Of a stretch of 38,872 nucleotides of DNA, positions 10,162-20,829 are shown piece after piece. The position numbers were made by a program, and so were the translations under genes. The stretch's first letter is position 1, and every line of letters starts with the position of its first letter. This stretch comes from Hydrogenimonas sp. (GTDB taxonomy: Bacteria; Campylobacterota; Campylobacteria; Campylobacterales; Hydrogenimonadaceae): NCBI GenBank assembly GCA_003978765.1, contig QNYO01000036.1:1-38872 (forward strand), in the 5' to 3' direction. The notes beneath the pieces are model-generated. The model searched no databases. It was not told the origin of the DNA and saw only the letters and a list, made by a program, of their open reading frames with translations.

Positions 10162-10899
10162 CTACTCCATATCATGAGATGATCTGAGTCGTCGCTTTGT
10201 CATCAAGGTATAGAGTGCCCGTCCAATTCCCCAAACAATATAGAGTGATACCAGAAGTGTAAACCCCTCTACAGGATAGAGATAGATCAAAGAGGCGACA
10301 ATAATCAATAGAATCAAGGCTTTGGTCACGATCGGTCGTTCTAAATTGATCTTTTTAAAGCTTGGATAACGGATATTGCTCACCATTAAAAGAGAGATCA
10401 AAAGGACGGCAACAAGAAGAAGCCAACGATACCCCTCAAGTATTTGATAACGTTCAAACATTAATACCCAAATCGATACAAATATGGCAGCCATTGGAAT
10501 CGGTACGCCGATAAAAACAGTGGGATCAGTCTTAGGACTCATCACATTAAATCGGGCAAGACGCACGGCACCAAAAATAATGTAGAGTGCCATCACCAAA
10601 ATACCAAAACGACCATAACTCTGTCCAACAAAAAAATAGATGAGTATCGCTGGTGCCACACCAAAAGCGACAATATCGGCAAGTGAATCAAATTCCACAC
10701 CAAATCGACTCGTGGTGTGTGTCAGTCGTGCGATACGGCCATCAAGCCCATCAAAGAGGAGTGAAAGGAAAATAAGCCACGCCGACTTTTCATAGTCACC
10801 TTGCACCGCCGAAACAATCGCAAGAACTGCTGTAAAGATTGAAGCGGCAGTAAAAAGGTTTGGAAGAATATAGATAAGTTGAAAGGAGCGACCAGGCAT
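10162..10899 (-). CDS. pssA: CDP-diacylglycerol-serine O-phosphatidyltransferase
   Basis: CDP-alcohol phosphotransferase motif DGLDGRIARLTHTTSRFGVEFDSLAD; multi-TM. Confidence 0.95.
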   Translation of the reverse strand: MPGRSFQLIYILPNLFTAASIFTAVLAIVSAVQGDYEKSAWLIFLSLLFDGLDGRIARLTHTTSRFGVEFDSLADIVAFGVAPAILIYFFVGQSYGRFGILVMALYIIFGAVRLARFNVMSPKTDPTVFIGVPIPMAAIFVSIWVLMFERYQILEGYRWLLLVAVLLISLLMVSNIRYPSFKKINLERPIVTKALILLIIVASLIYLYPVEGFTLLVSLYIVWGIGRALYTLMTKRRLRSSHDME

Positions 10900-11522
10900 T
10901 AAGATGCCCTGCGTGCAATCACAGAGTAGCCCCCCATTACCTGATCACCTGGCGAAACCTCTATCTTGACTTCAGAAGGAATGAGAAGCTCCACATAGCC
11001 ATCTGTCAAATGGGCTTGAATATCACCAACTTCAACATCCCCCACATGACAAAAGCGTAGAAGTGAGAATGCATAGAGACCACACTGCAGACGCATCGTA
11101 ACACTCTCATCATACCACTGATAATCGATGCTCATCTGTTCATTCAAAGAGAGACTCTTTTTATCATGTAGTGAGAGAAAGAGACCATGGCGTACATCAC
11201 TCTTTTGAAGAGAACCAGAGAGTGGTGCTCGTACAACACTACTATCAAAAAGCCCCTTTTTAAAACGGAGCCGCATCATCCCATTCACATCCGTTTCAAC
11301 TGTTTCAAGTACACCATCGACTGGCGCAATCAACAGATTCTCTGACTGCTCAAAAGGTACGCGCTTAGGAATATAAAAGAGTGCAGCCACTCCAGCACTT
11401 AGAGCTAATAAGAAGAGATTGAGCACCACTTCATCACTCAAGATAAGAACAAAAAGGGTCACCCCCCAAATAGGGAGAATGATTCGCCAAGCATCTGGAA
11501 GGACTCTTCCATAACTTTTCAT
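10899..11522 (-). CDS. Phosphatidylserine decarboxylase-related membrane protein, probably non-catalytic
   Basis: PSD-like fold signatures IAPVDGVLETVE, FDSSVVRAPLSG, GDVEVGDIQAHLTDGYVELLIPSEVKIEVSPGDQVMGGYSVIAR; located between ftsH and pssA. Confidence 0.75.
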   Translation of the reverse strand: MKSYGRVLPDAWRIILPIWGVTLFVLILSDEVVLNLFLLALSAGVAALFYIPKRVPFEQSENLLIAPVDGVLETVETDVNGMMRLRFKKGLFDSSVVRAPLSGSLQKSDVRHGLFLSLHDKKSLSLNEQMSIDYQWYDESVTMRLQCGLYAFSLLRFCHVGDVEVGDIQAHLTDGYVELLIPSEVKIEVSPGDQVMGGYSVIARRAS

Positions 11523-13513
11523 GACTGACCCTTCTCCTCTTCTCTCTCTTCATCACGCTTAATTGCTTCATAGAGTGCTTCATCACGCTCCACACTCTGA
11601 AGCTTCGATTCGATACCGTTTCGCTCTTCAAAGGATCGGATAATTTCACGCACTCTCGTACCCTCAATGGTCTCAACTTTGAAAAGCTCTTCAACAATCT
11701 CTTCAATTGCCTCTCGATACTCTTCAAGGCGTGCAACGACATGTTTATAGCGCTCATTCAAGAAGTTACGGATAAACTCATCCATCTCTTCTGCTGTCTT
11801 TTCACTATAATCCTTTTGGCTCATACCATTGCCCAAGAACATATTGCTCTGCTTCTCAAGCACCATCAAGCCTGCCACATCACTCATACCATAGAGTCCT
11901 ACCATCGATTTGACAATATCGGTTGCACGCTCAAGGTCATTGCTCGCACCGGTTGATATCTCTTTGATAAAGACCTCCTCTGCGGCACGTCCACCAAGAA
12001 GCGTATCGACCTCTGCCACAAGCTCATGCTTCTGCATCAAATACTTATTCTCTTCTGGTGTATTGAGGGTATAACCGAGTGCCGCAAGCCCTCTTGGAAT
12101 AATCGAAACTTTTGAAACTCTTTTCGCACCTGGTGTTGTCTCAGCAATCAGTGCATGACCACTCTCATGATAGGCAACAATACGCTTCTCTTTTGGAGAG
12201 ATACGGCGTGATTTCTTCTCAAGACCTGCAATTGCCCGTTCAACCGCTTCAAGGAAATCTTCTTGTTCGACATGATCTTTATTTTTACGCCCTGCAAGCA
12301 GTGCCGCTTCATTGACAATATTGGCAAGATCAGCACCTGCCAATCCAGCTGTCAAACGTGCAATCTCTTCGATTTTCACATCAGGTGACATCTTAATATG
12401 CTTCACATGGACATGCAAAATTTTGATACGCCCTTCAAAGTCTGGTTTATCAACCAGAACCTGACGGTCAAAACGACCAGGACGTAGAAGTGCCGGATCG
12501 AGAACTTCTGGACGGTTGGTTGCAGCAAGGACAATAATTGGTGTATCAGAGCTAAAACCATCCATCTCCGCAAGTAGCTGGTTGAGTGTCTGTTCACGCT
12601 CATCATTTCCACCAAGCTGACCACTTGCGGCACGGCTCTTTCCGATGGCATCGATCTCATCGATAAAGATAATCGCTGGAGCATCCTTTTTCGCCTGCTC
12701 AAAAAGATCACGAACACGTGCTGCACCCACACCAACAAACATCTCAATAAAGCTTGAACCACTCACAGAGAAGAATGGTACACTTGCTTCACCTGCCACC
12801 GCTTTGGCAAGGAGTGTTTTACCTGTACCTGGAGGACCTACTAAGAGGACACCTTTAGGAATCTTAGCACCCAAACGAATATAACGCTCGGGGTACTTAA
12901 GAAACTCCACAATCTCCATAACTTCTTCTTTGGCCTCTTCAACACCTGCTACATCATCAAACTTCACATTTGGCTTCTCGGCATTAACCAGTTTCTTCGC
13001 ACTGCCCATGCCTAAGATACCACCACCCATATTTTTTTGCATACGGCTTGCTAAGAACATCCAGATACCAAAGAAGATGATAATTGGAAGCACCCAGCCA
13101 AAGAGGACTTCACCCAGCCAATTGCTTTCACTATAACCGCTATACTCAACCCCCATCTTATCAAGAAGAGGAATCAGCGTGCTATCTTCACCAACCTTCT
13201 TAGCAATATAGAGTGTTTTAAATCCACCCTCGTTGGCTACCGCTTTGATCGTTGTCTGTCCAATCGATACAAAGCGAACTTTGCCCTCTTTAATCATCTT
13301 CTTTAGATCGCTATATGGAACTGTCTTTGTCTGTGCAATCGGTGTTGATCCTAATGCATTGGGATTTTGTGCCCCAAACTCTCCATTTTGTGGATCAATA
13401 AAACTCTTGAAGAGCACGATAATCAGTAGCGAAAAGATTGCAAAAGTCAACAGAGGATTTCGATTAAAGAAATTCTGATTATTTGGATCTTTTTTTGGAT
13501 TTTTACCCGCCAT
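11519..13513 (-). CDS. ftsH: ATP-dependent zinc metalloprotease FtsH
   Basis: Walker [12 protein letters not shown] region LRPGRFDRQ, zinc motif HESGH, two N-terminal TM segments. Confidence 0.98.
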   Translation of the reverse strand: MAGKNPKKDPNNQNFFNRNPLLTFAIFSLLIIVLFKSFIDPQNGEFGAQNPNALGSTPIAQTKTVPYSDLKKMIKEGKVRFVSIGQTTIKAVANEGGFKTLYIAKKVGEDSTLIPLLDKMGVEYSGYSESNWLGEVLFGWVLPIIIFFGIWMFLASRMQKNMGGGILGMGSAKKLVNAEKPNVKFDDVAGVEEAKEEVMEIVEFLKYPERYIRLGAKIPKGVLLVGPPGTGKTLLAKAVAGEASVPFFSVSGSSFIEMFVGVGAARVRDLFEQAKKDAPAIIFIDEIDAIGKSRAASGQLGGNDEREQTLNQLLAEMDGFSSDTPIIVLAATNRPEVLDPALLRPGRFDRQVLVDKPDFEGRIKILHVHVKHIKMSPDVKIEEIARLTAGLAGADLANIVNEAALLAGRKNKDHVEQEDFLEAVERAIAGLEKKSRRISPKEKRIVAYHESGHALIAETTPGAKRVSKVSIIPRGLAALGYTLNTPEENKYLMQKHELVAEVDTLLGGRAAEEVFIKEISTGASNDLERATDIVKSMVGLYGMSDVAGLMVLEKQSNMFLGNGMSQKDYSEKTAEEMDEFIRNFLNERYKHVVARLEEYREAIEEIVEELFKVETIEGTRVREIIRSFEERNGIESKLQSVERDEALYEAIKRDEEREEEKGQS

Positions 13514-13515
13514 TG

Positions 13516-14349
13516 TTATCCTTGTTTTCTATAAATTTTTGTACGCCACTCATTGTTGGCAATCGTTTCAAGAAGCTCTAGATCATTAAAAGCCTCTTCG
13601 CTCATCTTCTCTTTTGTATCGAGTATCCCTGAAAGGATCAATAGTCCACCCTCTTTAGTCCGTTTTTTTAAGTCTTTGGCAATCATTCGTAATACATCGG
13701 CAACGATATTAGCGACTACCACATTATAGGACTTTTGTGTACCCGGTGCGGAACCCTCCCAGATGGCACCCAACGATTGATGATTCAGAGCAAAATTCTT
13801 CTGTGCATTCTCAACCGCTAATGGATCGGTATCACATGCATCGACCTGAGCACCTAGCATGGCTGCTGCAATGCCAAGAATACCGCTTCCACACCCAACA
13901 TCTAAGAGGCTATCCCCCGGTTTGACATACTCACTAATCGCTTTAAGACAACTTGATGTTGTTTCATGGTGTCCCGATCCAAAAGCGAGTGCAGGATCGA
14001 TCATAATATTCCTCTTGCCATCTTTGGGGGCTTCCCAACTTGGATAAACATAAAAATCACCCACTTCAACGGGGCGTATCGCTTCACGATACTTTGCAAT
14101 CCAGTCAACATTTTCTTTGACTGTTATTGCTGTATCAACCTTAATCTCTTCTCCAAGCTTCTCAGAGAGAGCTTCTCCAAAGACTTTTGCCCCCCATGCC
14201 ACTTCATCTAACGCCTCTTCAGAGCGTAAAATGAGTGAAGTCTCAGTAATCTCAATAGTATCTGGGAAGAGTGTTTGGATAAAATCGAGGAAAAGATCAA
14301 GATGGTTGGATGGTGTAATGGTTAGTTCATAATAGGTATCATTCATCAT
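13516..14349 (-). CDS. prmA: Ribosomal protein L11 methyltransferase
   Basis: DPALAFGSGHHETTSSCLKAI, LLDVGCGSGILGIAAAMLGA, VVANIVADVL. Confidence 0.95.
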   Translation of the reverse strand: MMNDTYYELTITPSNHLDLFLDFIQTLFPDTIEITETSLILRSEEALDEVAWGAKVFGEALSEKLGEEIKVDTAITVKENVDWIAKYREAIRPVEVGDFYVYPSWEAPKDGKRNIMIDPALAFGSGHHETTSSCLKAISEYVKPGDSLLDVGCGSGILGIAAAMLGAQVDACDTDPLAVENAQKNFALNHQSLGAIWEGSAPGTQKSYNVVVANIVADVLRMIAKDLKKRTKEGGLLILSGILDTKEKMSEEAFNDLELLETIANNEWRTKIYRKQG

Positions 14350-14569
14350 GACTGACCACTAACTTGAAAGATCATTCTATGGTGATCATAGACAATACAC
14401 CATTCCATCTTCTCTCTTTTCACTCTATCATACGCATCAACCGCCAACATTCTCAAATAGAATTCCTTCTCTTATCTTTTCTTGTAGCTATTTTATCGTG
14501 TGGACTATTTAAAGGAGTTTAAGGTTTTTGGGTGTAATCAATGATCGATCCAAGCCCAAAAGGCTTGAA

Positions 14570-15280
14570 TCATCGCACCAAATCAAAGGCTTGACGAAGA
14601 TCGATCGTCCCTTCATAGAAGGCTTTACCAACAATCACACCTGCCACCTTATTGGTTGCAAGGAGTGCTTCAATATCACTCAGATCTTTCACTCCACCAC
14701 TTGCAATCGTATCAATACCACTTGCTTCAGCGATGCTCACAGTAAAGTCAACATTCACACCTGACAATGTACCATCCCGTCCAACATCGGTACAAATAAT
14801 CGCCTCAACACCACAGTCGGCAAAGGCTTTTGCGAGTGTCGTTGCTTTCATTTGGCTCACTTCAGCCCACCCCTCAACAGCGACATAACCATCCACTGCA
14901 TCAATACCGACGGCAATCGGATACTTCGCTGCCATCGCTTTAACAAAGTCAGGGTCTTTGACAGCAATTGAACCAAGAATTAAACGATCAATGCCAAGAT
15001 CAAGGTAACGCTTAATCGTCTCTTCATCACGAATACCGCCACCCAACTCCATCTTAAGATTACAGTGCTTACGAATCTTCTCAATCTGTTCAAGGTTTTT
15101 TGGTTCTCCTGCAAAAGCACCGTTCAAATCGACAAGATGGAGCCATTTTGATCCCATCTCTTCGAATGCTTTGGCAATCTGCCACGGCTCGTCACTATAA
15201 ATTTTTGCACTCTCCATCAACCCTTTGGTCAGACGCACTGCCTTTCCATCTTTTAGATCGATCGCTGGTAAAATTTCCAT
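14570..15280 (-). CDS. hisA: Phosphoribosylformimino-5-aminoimidazole carboxamide ribotide isomerase
   Basis: [57 protein letters not shown]. Confidence 0.97.
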   Translation of the reverse strand: MEILPAIDLKDGKAVRLTKGLMESAKIYSDEPWQIAKAFEEMGSKWLHLVDLNGAFAGEPKNLEQIEKIRKHCNLKMELGGGIRDEETIKRYLDLGIDRLILGSIAVKDPDFVKAMAAKYPIAVGIDAVDGYVAVEGWAEVSQMKATTLAKAFADCGVEAIICTDVGRDGTLSGVNVDFTVSIAEASGIDTIASGGVKDLSDIEALLATNKVAGVIVGKAFYEGTIDLRQAFDLVR

Positions 15281-15891
15281 TACAACTCCACAAAATTTTT
15301 CAAAATTTTCAGCCCATTTTCATGCGACTTCTCTGGATGGGGCTGAATACCAAAGATATTGCCATTTTGTACAGCACTCACAAACTCATACCCATATGCT
15401 GTCTTACCAATCACATACGCATCCGTCGTCACGGCATGATAGGAGTGGACAAAATAGAGATAAAAGGCTGAAGGAAGATTCTCAAATAGAGGTGTCTCTT
15501 TTGAGACAGAGAGCTCATTCCAACCCATATGGGGTACTTTATGGGGTGTTTCAAACTTTTTCACATCAAAAGGTACCACCTCACCTGGAATCAAGCCTAA
15601 CCCTTCATGCTCTCCAAACTCCAAACTTTTAGAAAAGAGCAACTGCATTCCCAAACAGATACCAAGCATCGGTTTACCACTTTTAGCAAATGCTTTGACA
15701 GCTTCATCCATGCCATTGTGTCGCAGATGCTCCATGGCATCCCCAAATGCTCCAACACCGGGAAGCAGTACCTTATCATACTCTTTAACAGCATCAGGAT
15801 CAGAGACCACTTCTGAAGCGGCACCAATCTTTTCTAAAGCATTACGGACACTTGCAAGATTGCCCATATTGTAGTCGATAATTGCGACCAT
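15280..15891 (-). CDS. hisH: Imidazole glycerol phosphate synthase glutamine amidotransferase subunit
   Basis: [46 protein letters not shown]. Confidence 0.97.
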   Translation of the reverse strand: MVAIIDYNMGNLASVRNALEKIGAASEVVSDPDAVKEYDKVLLPGVGAFGDAMEHLRHNGMDEAVKAFAKSGKPMLGICLGMQLLFSKSLEFGEHEGLGLIPGEVVPFDVKKFETPHKVPHMGWNELSVSKETPLFENLPSAFYLYFVHSYHAVTTDAYVIGKTAYGYEFVSAVQNGNIFGIQPHPEKSHENGLKILKNFVEL

Positions 15892-16790
15892 TACTCCCCT
15901 TTTCCAATACTACGCAGATAGAAAGCCAATCCAACCAGCAACATCGTCACACCACCAATCAAATAGACAGCATAGATCAATTTTTCGGGGTCGATTATAG
16001 CGAATTTAAAGACCAGCATCAAAGCCTCAATCGCCAAAGCAATAATGATCGAACCCAAAAAACGTACCATCGTCTTATGGATCTCATTATGCTCCGATTT
16101 GCGATGCTGTCCCAATACCTCCTCTTCAAAAATCGCTTTAACCAAATCAAAAATTGCCAAGGAGAGTGTCAGCAAAATGGTTGCTTCAAACATCTCCTTA
16201 ATATCGATATGCCAAATATTCAAATCGGTTGTAAAGAAGCTTTTGACACCATTAACAAAGAGGATCACTGCAACAGCAAACAAAGCTAATGAAAAGGCGG
16301 CATAATTAAAGCGTGAAAAGCGCCCAAAAGCGGTCTCTCCAGAGGCTGGATGTACCATATGGAGCAGTTTGCCCAATGGAATATCGATCGCAACAACATA
16401 CTGAAGTTGTCCTTTATCATTATAGACAGGATAGGCAGCTGTCACAACCAAAATACCATCAATCTTTGAAGGATAGGGATCGGTTAAGATACATCGCTTT
16501 TCGCGAACTGCACGATAGTAGTAGGCACGGTCAGCACGGTTTTCACCCTCACCTGTTCGATATTCAGGAGTATTACTAATATTTGGGATAACTTGTCGCC
16601 CTTTTGCATCCAAAATATAGAGGGTATCAATCTCGCGAACCTCTTTTTTAATCTTTTTCAAAGCCGATATGATCGTATCAAGACTTACCTCTGGTGTACG
16701 ATTGGGGATATTTCTTGAGAGTAGATAGCACAAATAGGCTCGTGCTTTTGTTCTAATCTCTGAAAACTGCTGAATCTCTTTAATAACCAT
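15891..16790 (-). CDS. PDC/Cache sensor-domain membrane protein without an obvious output domain
   Basis: N-terminal PDC-like region (IDTLYILDAKGRQVIP...RAYYYRAVREKRCILTDPYPS...LVVTAAYPVYNDKGQLQYVVAIDI) followed by four hydrophobic helices; ATG at 16790 has SD aggagatagc. Confidence 0.75.
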   Translation of the reverse strand: MVIKEIQQFSEIRTKARAYLCYLLSRNIPNRTPEVSLDTIISALKKIKKEVREIDTLYILDAKGRQVIPNISNTPEYRTGEGENRADRAYYYRAVREKRCILTDPYPSKIDGILVVTAAYPVYNDKGQLQYVVAIDIPLGKLLHMVHPASGETAFGRFSRFNYAAFSLALFAVAVILFVNGVKSFFTTDLNIWHIDIKEMFEATILLTLSLAIFDLVKAIFEEEVLGQHRKSEHNEIHKTMVRFLGSIIIALAIEALMLVFKFAIIDPEKLIYAVYLIGGVTMLLVGLAFYLRSIGKGE

Positions 16791-16881
16791 GCTATCTCCT
16801 CTATACAACTTTCATAAATGCTATTTTACCCTAATTGAAGATGGTATAAAAGTGAGAGAGAGGAGTAATTTATCGCCTTAA

Positions 16882-16903
16882 AGGGTGGTAGAGTAACCAC
16901 CCT
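16882..16903 (-). terminator. Hairpin AGGGTGGT-tactct-ACCACCCT after the TraF-like gene
   Basis: Perfect 8-bp stem directly after the stop at 16910 on the minus strand, followed by a short T run. Confidence 0.55.
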
Positions 16904-16909
16904 ACTCTT

Positions 16910-18241
16910 TTACCAACGAGAGACAAGTGCTACATTGAGTCGTGTATATCGTGGAATCTCATTCCCATCAAAGTGCCCCTTTTCCGTACTTGCCATCGCC
17001 GACAGATCCAATTGGAACCACTTAAGGCCAAAGCCAAGTCCTGCCGTCACAATCGTACCCAGTGTATCATCTGCCAAATTTTGCATTGCTCCCATACGTA
17101 GAGAGAACCAACTCACAGGATGGATATTCAAACCTCCTCCAATATATTGGCTATCAACACCATCAAGAAAGGTTTTGTTCGAGGTTAAATCGACATCTAA
17201 TGCCACATCAAGCCAGTGGTGCCAACCTGCATAGTAGATCCCTGCACGTGCCATTGGGTCAACCTTGTAACGACTTCCATCCACCTTATCAAACTCTGGT
17301 GCATTAAGGTTTTTCCCTACCACAGCCAGACGCAGTTTCGGTAAAAAGTTTGGTGTATAGAAGGCACCCAGATCGACACCAAAAGCAGATGAGAGCTTCT
17401 CTTTATCTTTAAAACTATCACTCAAATCTCCTGAGGCTGTATCAAGACTCACTTGGGTTGCATAGGTAACACCATACATATATTTTAAAGAGCCTCCCAC
17501 ACCAAAGGTACCATAGGCTGTCTCAAAAGCGTGTCCATAACTTAATGGTACTTCAGTAATACTGACACCTTTTAAAGAGAGGTATGTCAATCCATTATCA
17601 AGTGCATACTCTAGTGAGTGTGCTTCATAATCATCTACAGCACCATCTTGGTCTAAGACTTGATAGGTATCTGTTGCAGGGTCATATTTGGCATAGAGCG
17701 TTCCTACCAAAGCGTTTTCATTATATTTAACAATCAACTCTAAGTGATTAGGATCAATCACAGGCTCTGCTGTTGCATCGGATGTCATATAGATACCCAG
17801 TGCAAAATTTTTGATCTGTACCCCTAACGCAGCACCTGGTGTTAAAACCAAACCACTCTTCTCTACCGCCATCTTTTTAAGGACATTGAGTGACTCCTCC
17901 ATACGCTTGGCATCACCATTTAATGTGTTGCTTCCTGAAACAGGTGCATGGTTGGCAATACGATCAATTGTACCCGTCAAATCATTGCGATTCAATGTAT
18001 CCAGATTATCCGCAAGATTATGGTCTGTAATGCCAACACCTGCTGAGAGTGTAATCTCTGTCGTATAGTCATGTACCGCTAAAAGTGCAGGATTGTAGTA
18101 AGCCGCCATCGATCCGCTAGCACTTGCGACACCAGCCCCTCCCATTCCCATACTCTGAAAACCGAGTGGCTGAAATCCAATAGCATGTGCCGTTACTGCC
18201 GCAACACAAAGCCCAACCCCATATCGAAACCACTGCTTCAT
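16910..18241 (-). CDS. TraF-like/FadL-type outer-membrane beta-barrel protein
   Basis: Signal peptide then GFQSMGMGGAGVASASGSMAAYYNPALLAVHD, a motif typical of the OMPP1/TraF_2-like group; start at 18241 has SD aaagg. Confidence 0.75.
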   Translation of the reverse strand: MKQWFRYGVGLCVAAVTAHAIGFQPLGFQSMGMGGAGVASASGSMAAYYNPALLAVHDYTTEITLSAGVGITDHNLADNLDTLNRNDLTGTIDRIANHAPVSGSNTLNGDAKRMEESLNVLKKMAVEKSGLVLTPGAALGVQIKNFALGIYMTSDATAEPVIDPNHLELIVKYNENALVGTLYAKYDPATDTYQVLDQDGAVDDYEAHSLEYALDNGLTYLSLKGVSITEVPLSYGHAFETAYGTFGVGGSLKYMYGVTYATQVSLDTASGDLSDSFKDKEKLSSAFGVDLGAFYTPNFLPKLRLAVVGKNLNAPEFDKVDGSRYKVDPMARAGIYYAGWHHWLDVALDVDLTSNKTFLDGVDSQYIGGGLNIHPVSWFSLRMGAMQNLADDTLGTIVTAGLGFGLKWFQLDLSAMASTEKGHFDGNEIPRYTRLNVALVSRW

Positions 18242-18513
18242 ATTCTCTACCTTTATCATTAAAATTATGATCTAATTTTCAGACTAACGCAGTGTAAATT
18301 AACTTTATCTTAAATAAGGATATTGCAATTTATGGCATAAGATTTGTTACTAATCTACACTATTATAAGTTTGTTATATATAAAAGCTCTCTTTTTATGA
18401 CCATTTTATCAGAGTTGTTTTCTACTCTATAAAGAGAGTGCCTAAAATAGAGTTTTTTTCTCTTATCGATTGAGACACTTTACATTGGCTATCTATAATT
18501 AAAGGAGAGTATC

Positions 18514-20751
18514 ATGCGTTTCTGGGCCCATTCCAAAGTTTTACTTTTTAGCGGAGCACTCCTTGTGCTTACAGGCTGTGGTAGTAGCAGTAGTACTTCA
18601 AACACTTTAGAGGAGCCTACATCAACAACTTCAACCACATTAACAACAAGTAACTATGACGTAAGTGTTGTTGATGAATCTATTTTAGGTGCAAAACTGA
18701 CAGCTGTTGGCTGTGAAGGCTATAAAGAGCTTGGTCATGGAGAGTATCGTTTAATAAACTGTACGCAAAAACCTTCCATCATCATCGCAGATGGAGGATT
18801 TATTGATAGAAATGGTGATGGTCAAATTGATGAGAATGATACCTCTATGGGATTGCCCTTAACGCTTGATACAAGACAACTCGATGAGAATGCTTCACTG
18901 ATCATTACACCACTCACCACATTAGCAACTTCGGCAGGGACAGATGAGCTTGAAAACTTAGCACAACAGTTGGGCTTAACAAAAGGTGAACTCTTTTCAG
19001 ATCTTAGTCAAGATCAAGAAAAAAAGGTGCTTCTGCAACTTCTCAATGCACAGTTTATCTTGGCACAGAAGCATGGTGTGATTGATGTTCCTCACTTCCT
19101 CCAAGCACTTAAAGAGCAGATTCTATCGAACCAAACAGCAGGCAGTGCCACAGAGAGAATTCAGCAGGCAGTTGAAGCCATTGGTCAACGTGATGATCTT
19201 AAAAACCTCTTTGGTGGTATTGGCTTTAATGGTTTTGTGACAGAAGCCACAAAGATCTCACCACAAGATATTGCAACCTTTTACCAAAATGAAGTAATTC
19301 CTGCTGATAAAACTATGTTTGTTGGATTTATCTATGATGAGACTCTTCCAGATGCAAATATCACGATCTTTATCGATGGACAAGTTGCAGGAACTGGACA
19401 GAGTGATATCAATGGTCAATTCCAAATCATGATTGATACAGCCTCTCTTCAAGAGGACAAAGTGGTTCGACTCGAAGCGGAACTACCAAACTATAAGAAT
19501 GACCATGTTCGACTTGTATCTCTCACAACAACAAATAAATTACGAGAGCTTGCTAAAAGACGTATCTCGCCAAGTGACTTTATCGATCTTATTATCTCCA
19601 ATGTCACCACAGCAGAGTATGTTGTGGCTAAAAAGCTTCATCATGGAGAAGAGTTTAATAGTACTACCGAACTTGAAGAACAACTACTGAAAGCACAAGT
19701 CAACTATCCTGATACTGTCAAAAAGACAGCTGCACTCCTTAAAGGAATTATTGATACCAGTGAGAGTGTTCAAGAAGAGACCCTTACCTATATCGAAAAT
19801 AAAATTGATTCCAATATCAACCTCACACTTCTAACGAATGAAGAGCAGATTGTAAACACCTACCTACCAGAACTTGATGCCGACCCTATCCTTACACATC
19901 AGCTCACTACATTCACCTATGCAGAGACACAAACAACACTTAATACACTCGCATCTACCAATCAGGCTAAGTTTTACACTATTGATGCCTATCTTAATGA
20001 GAATGGTCAACTTATCAAAGAGTATCAGCGTGTCACATTCACACCAACCGCATTTGAATATAAAGATTATCTCTGGAGTGAAACAAACAGCAGTTGGCTT
20101 ACCAACTCAGTCATAACAGCATCTGGTAGCTATGATGCTGATGGAGTCTTTTATGTAACAGATCCATCAGCTGAACCTGAAAAGATCTGGCTGGTCTCCT
20201 CCATCACATTCCATAATGACTACCTCAACAAAGATTATACCCTCTACAGTATTGCACACACCCTCTATCAACCTCACCAAAGTGCCTACTACACCTCTAT
20301 GTTTGATGGAAAATATATCAAGCAATTCCCTCTTGATACCACCATCACATCATGGAATGAACTCAATACAACCATCATTCAGAGTGGTACCAGTGGCTAT
20401 ATGGTTGGTGACGACAGACTTATACCGACTGATCCATCATGGGAACACTTCACCATTGATGGAAAAGATTTTATCCGTATCACGCATATGAATGATTGCG
20501 ACAATACCCTTTTCGCTCTTGACTTTACCAACCATCGTATCTATCAGAAGTGGGAACAAGATGAAACCTGTATTGGTCAAGTCAACTATGAGTTTATGAT
20601 TGACAGCTTTGATATCGCTTTAGGCTTCCAACTCTTGTCCGATCAAAGAGTGATTGATTTTCTCAATAAGTTTCAAACTGATGAAGAGAAAAAGCGACAA
20701 CTCAGAGAGTTTATTAATGATATTATCACGACAACTACACTAAAAGATTAA
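18514..20751 (+). CDS. Large lipoprotein with EF-hand/dockerin-like calcium loop
   Basis: Lipobox LLVLTGCGSSSS, Ser/Thr-rich linker, DRNGDGQIDEND loop, TPLTTLATS motif. Confidence 0.75.
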   Translation: MRFWAHSKVLLFSGALLVLTGCGSSSSTSNTLEEPTSTTSTTLTTSNYDVSVVDESILGAKLTAVGCEGYKELGHGEYRLINCTQKPSIIIADGGFIDRNGDGQIDENDTSMGLPLTLDTRQLDENASLIITPLTTLATSAGTDELENLAQQLGLTKGELFSDLSQDQEKKVLLQLLNAQFILAQKHGVIDVPHFLQALKEQILSNQTAGSATERIQQAVEAIGQRDDLKNLFGGIGFNGFVTEATKISPQDIATFYQNEVIPADKTMFVGFIYDETLPDANITIFIDGQVAGTGQSDINGQFQIMIDTASLQEDKVVRLEAELPNYKNDHVRLVSLTTTNKLRELAKRRISPSDFIDLIISNVTTAEYVVAKKLHHGEEFNSTTELEEQLLKAQVNYPDTVKKTAALLKGIIDTSESVQEETLTYIENKIDSNINLTLLTNEEQIVNTYLPELDADPILTHQLTTFTYAETQTTLNTLASTNQAKFYTIDAYLNENGQLIKEYQRVTFTPTAFEYKDYLWSETNSSWLTNSVITASGSYDADGVFYVTDPSAEPEKIWLVSSITFHNDYLNKDYTLYSIAHTLYQPHQSAYYTSMFDGKYIKQFPLDTTITSWNELNTTIIQSGTSGYMVGDDRLIPTDPSWEHFTIDGKDFIRITHMNDCDNTLFALDFTNHRIYQKWEQDETCIGQVNYEFMIDSFDIALGFQLLSDQRVIDFLNKFQTDEEKKRQLREFINDIITTTTLKD

Positions 20752-20759
20752 CTCCATTC

Positions 20760-20791
20760 ATAAGCCAATACACCACTCTGTATTGGCTTAT
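20760..20791 (+). terminator. Perfect 13-bp stem hairpin between lipoprotein and beta-barrel gene
   Basis: ATAAGCCAATACA-ccactc-TGTATTGGCTTAT, just after the stop at 20751. Confidence 0.6.
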
Positions 20792-20829
20792 CCTCTTGTT
20801 AAAAAGCTATTTTGTTAAAGGATCCAATC

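Noticed and set aside
14540-14570. AAGCC-caaaa-GGCTT hairpin after hisA as a terminator
   Set aside because: Only a 5-bp stem and no T-tract; too weak to call.
16910-18241. TraF-like annotation as evidence for a conjugative element
   Set aside because: This TraF_2/OMPP1-like family is a common chromosomal barrel; no other conjugation, integrase or relaxase genes are nearby.
18261-18279. Inverted repeat AAAATTA-tgatc-TAATTTT upstream of the TraF-like gene
   Set aside because: Very AT-rich and short, so likely by chance; no further support.
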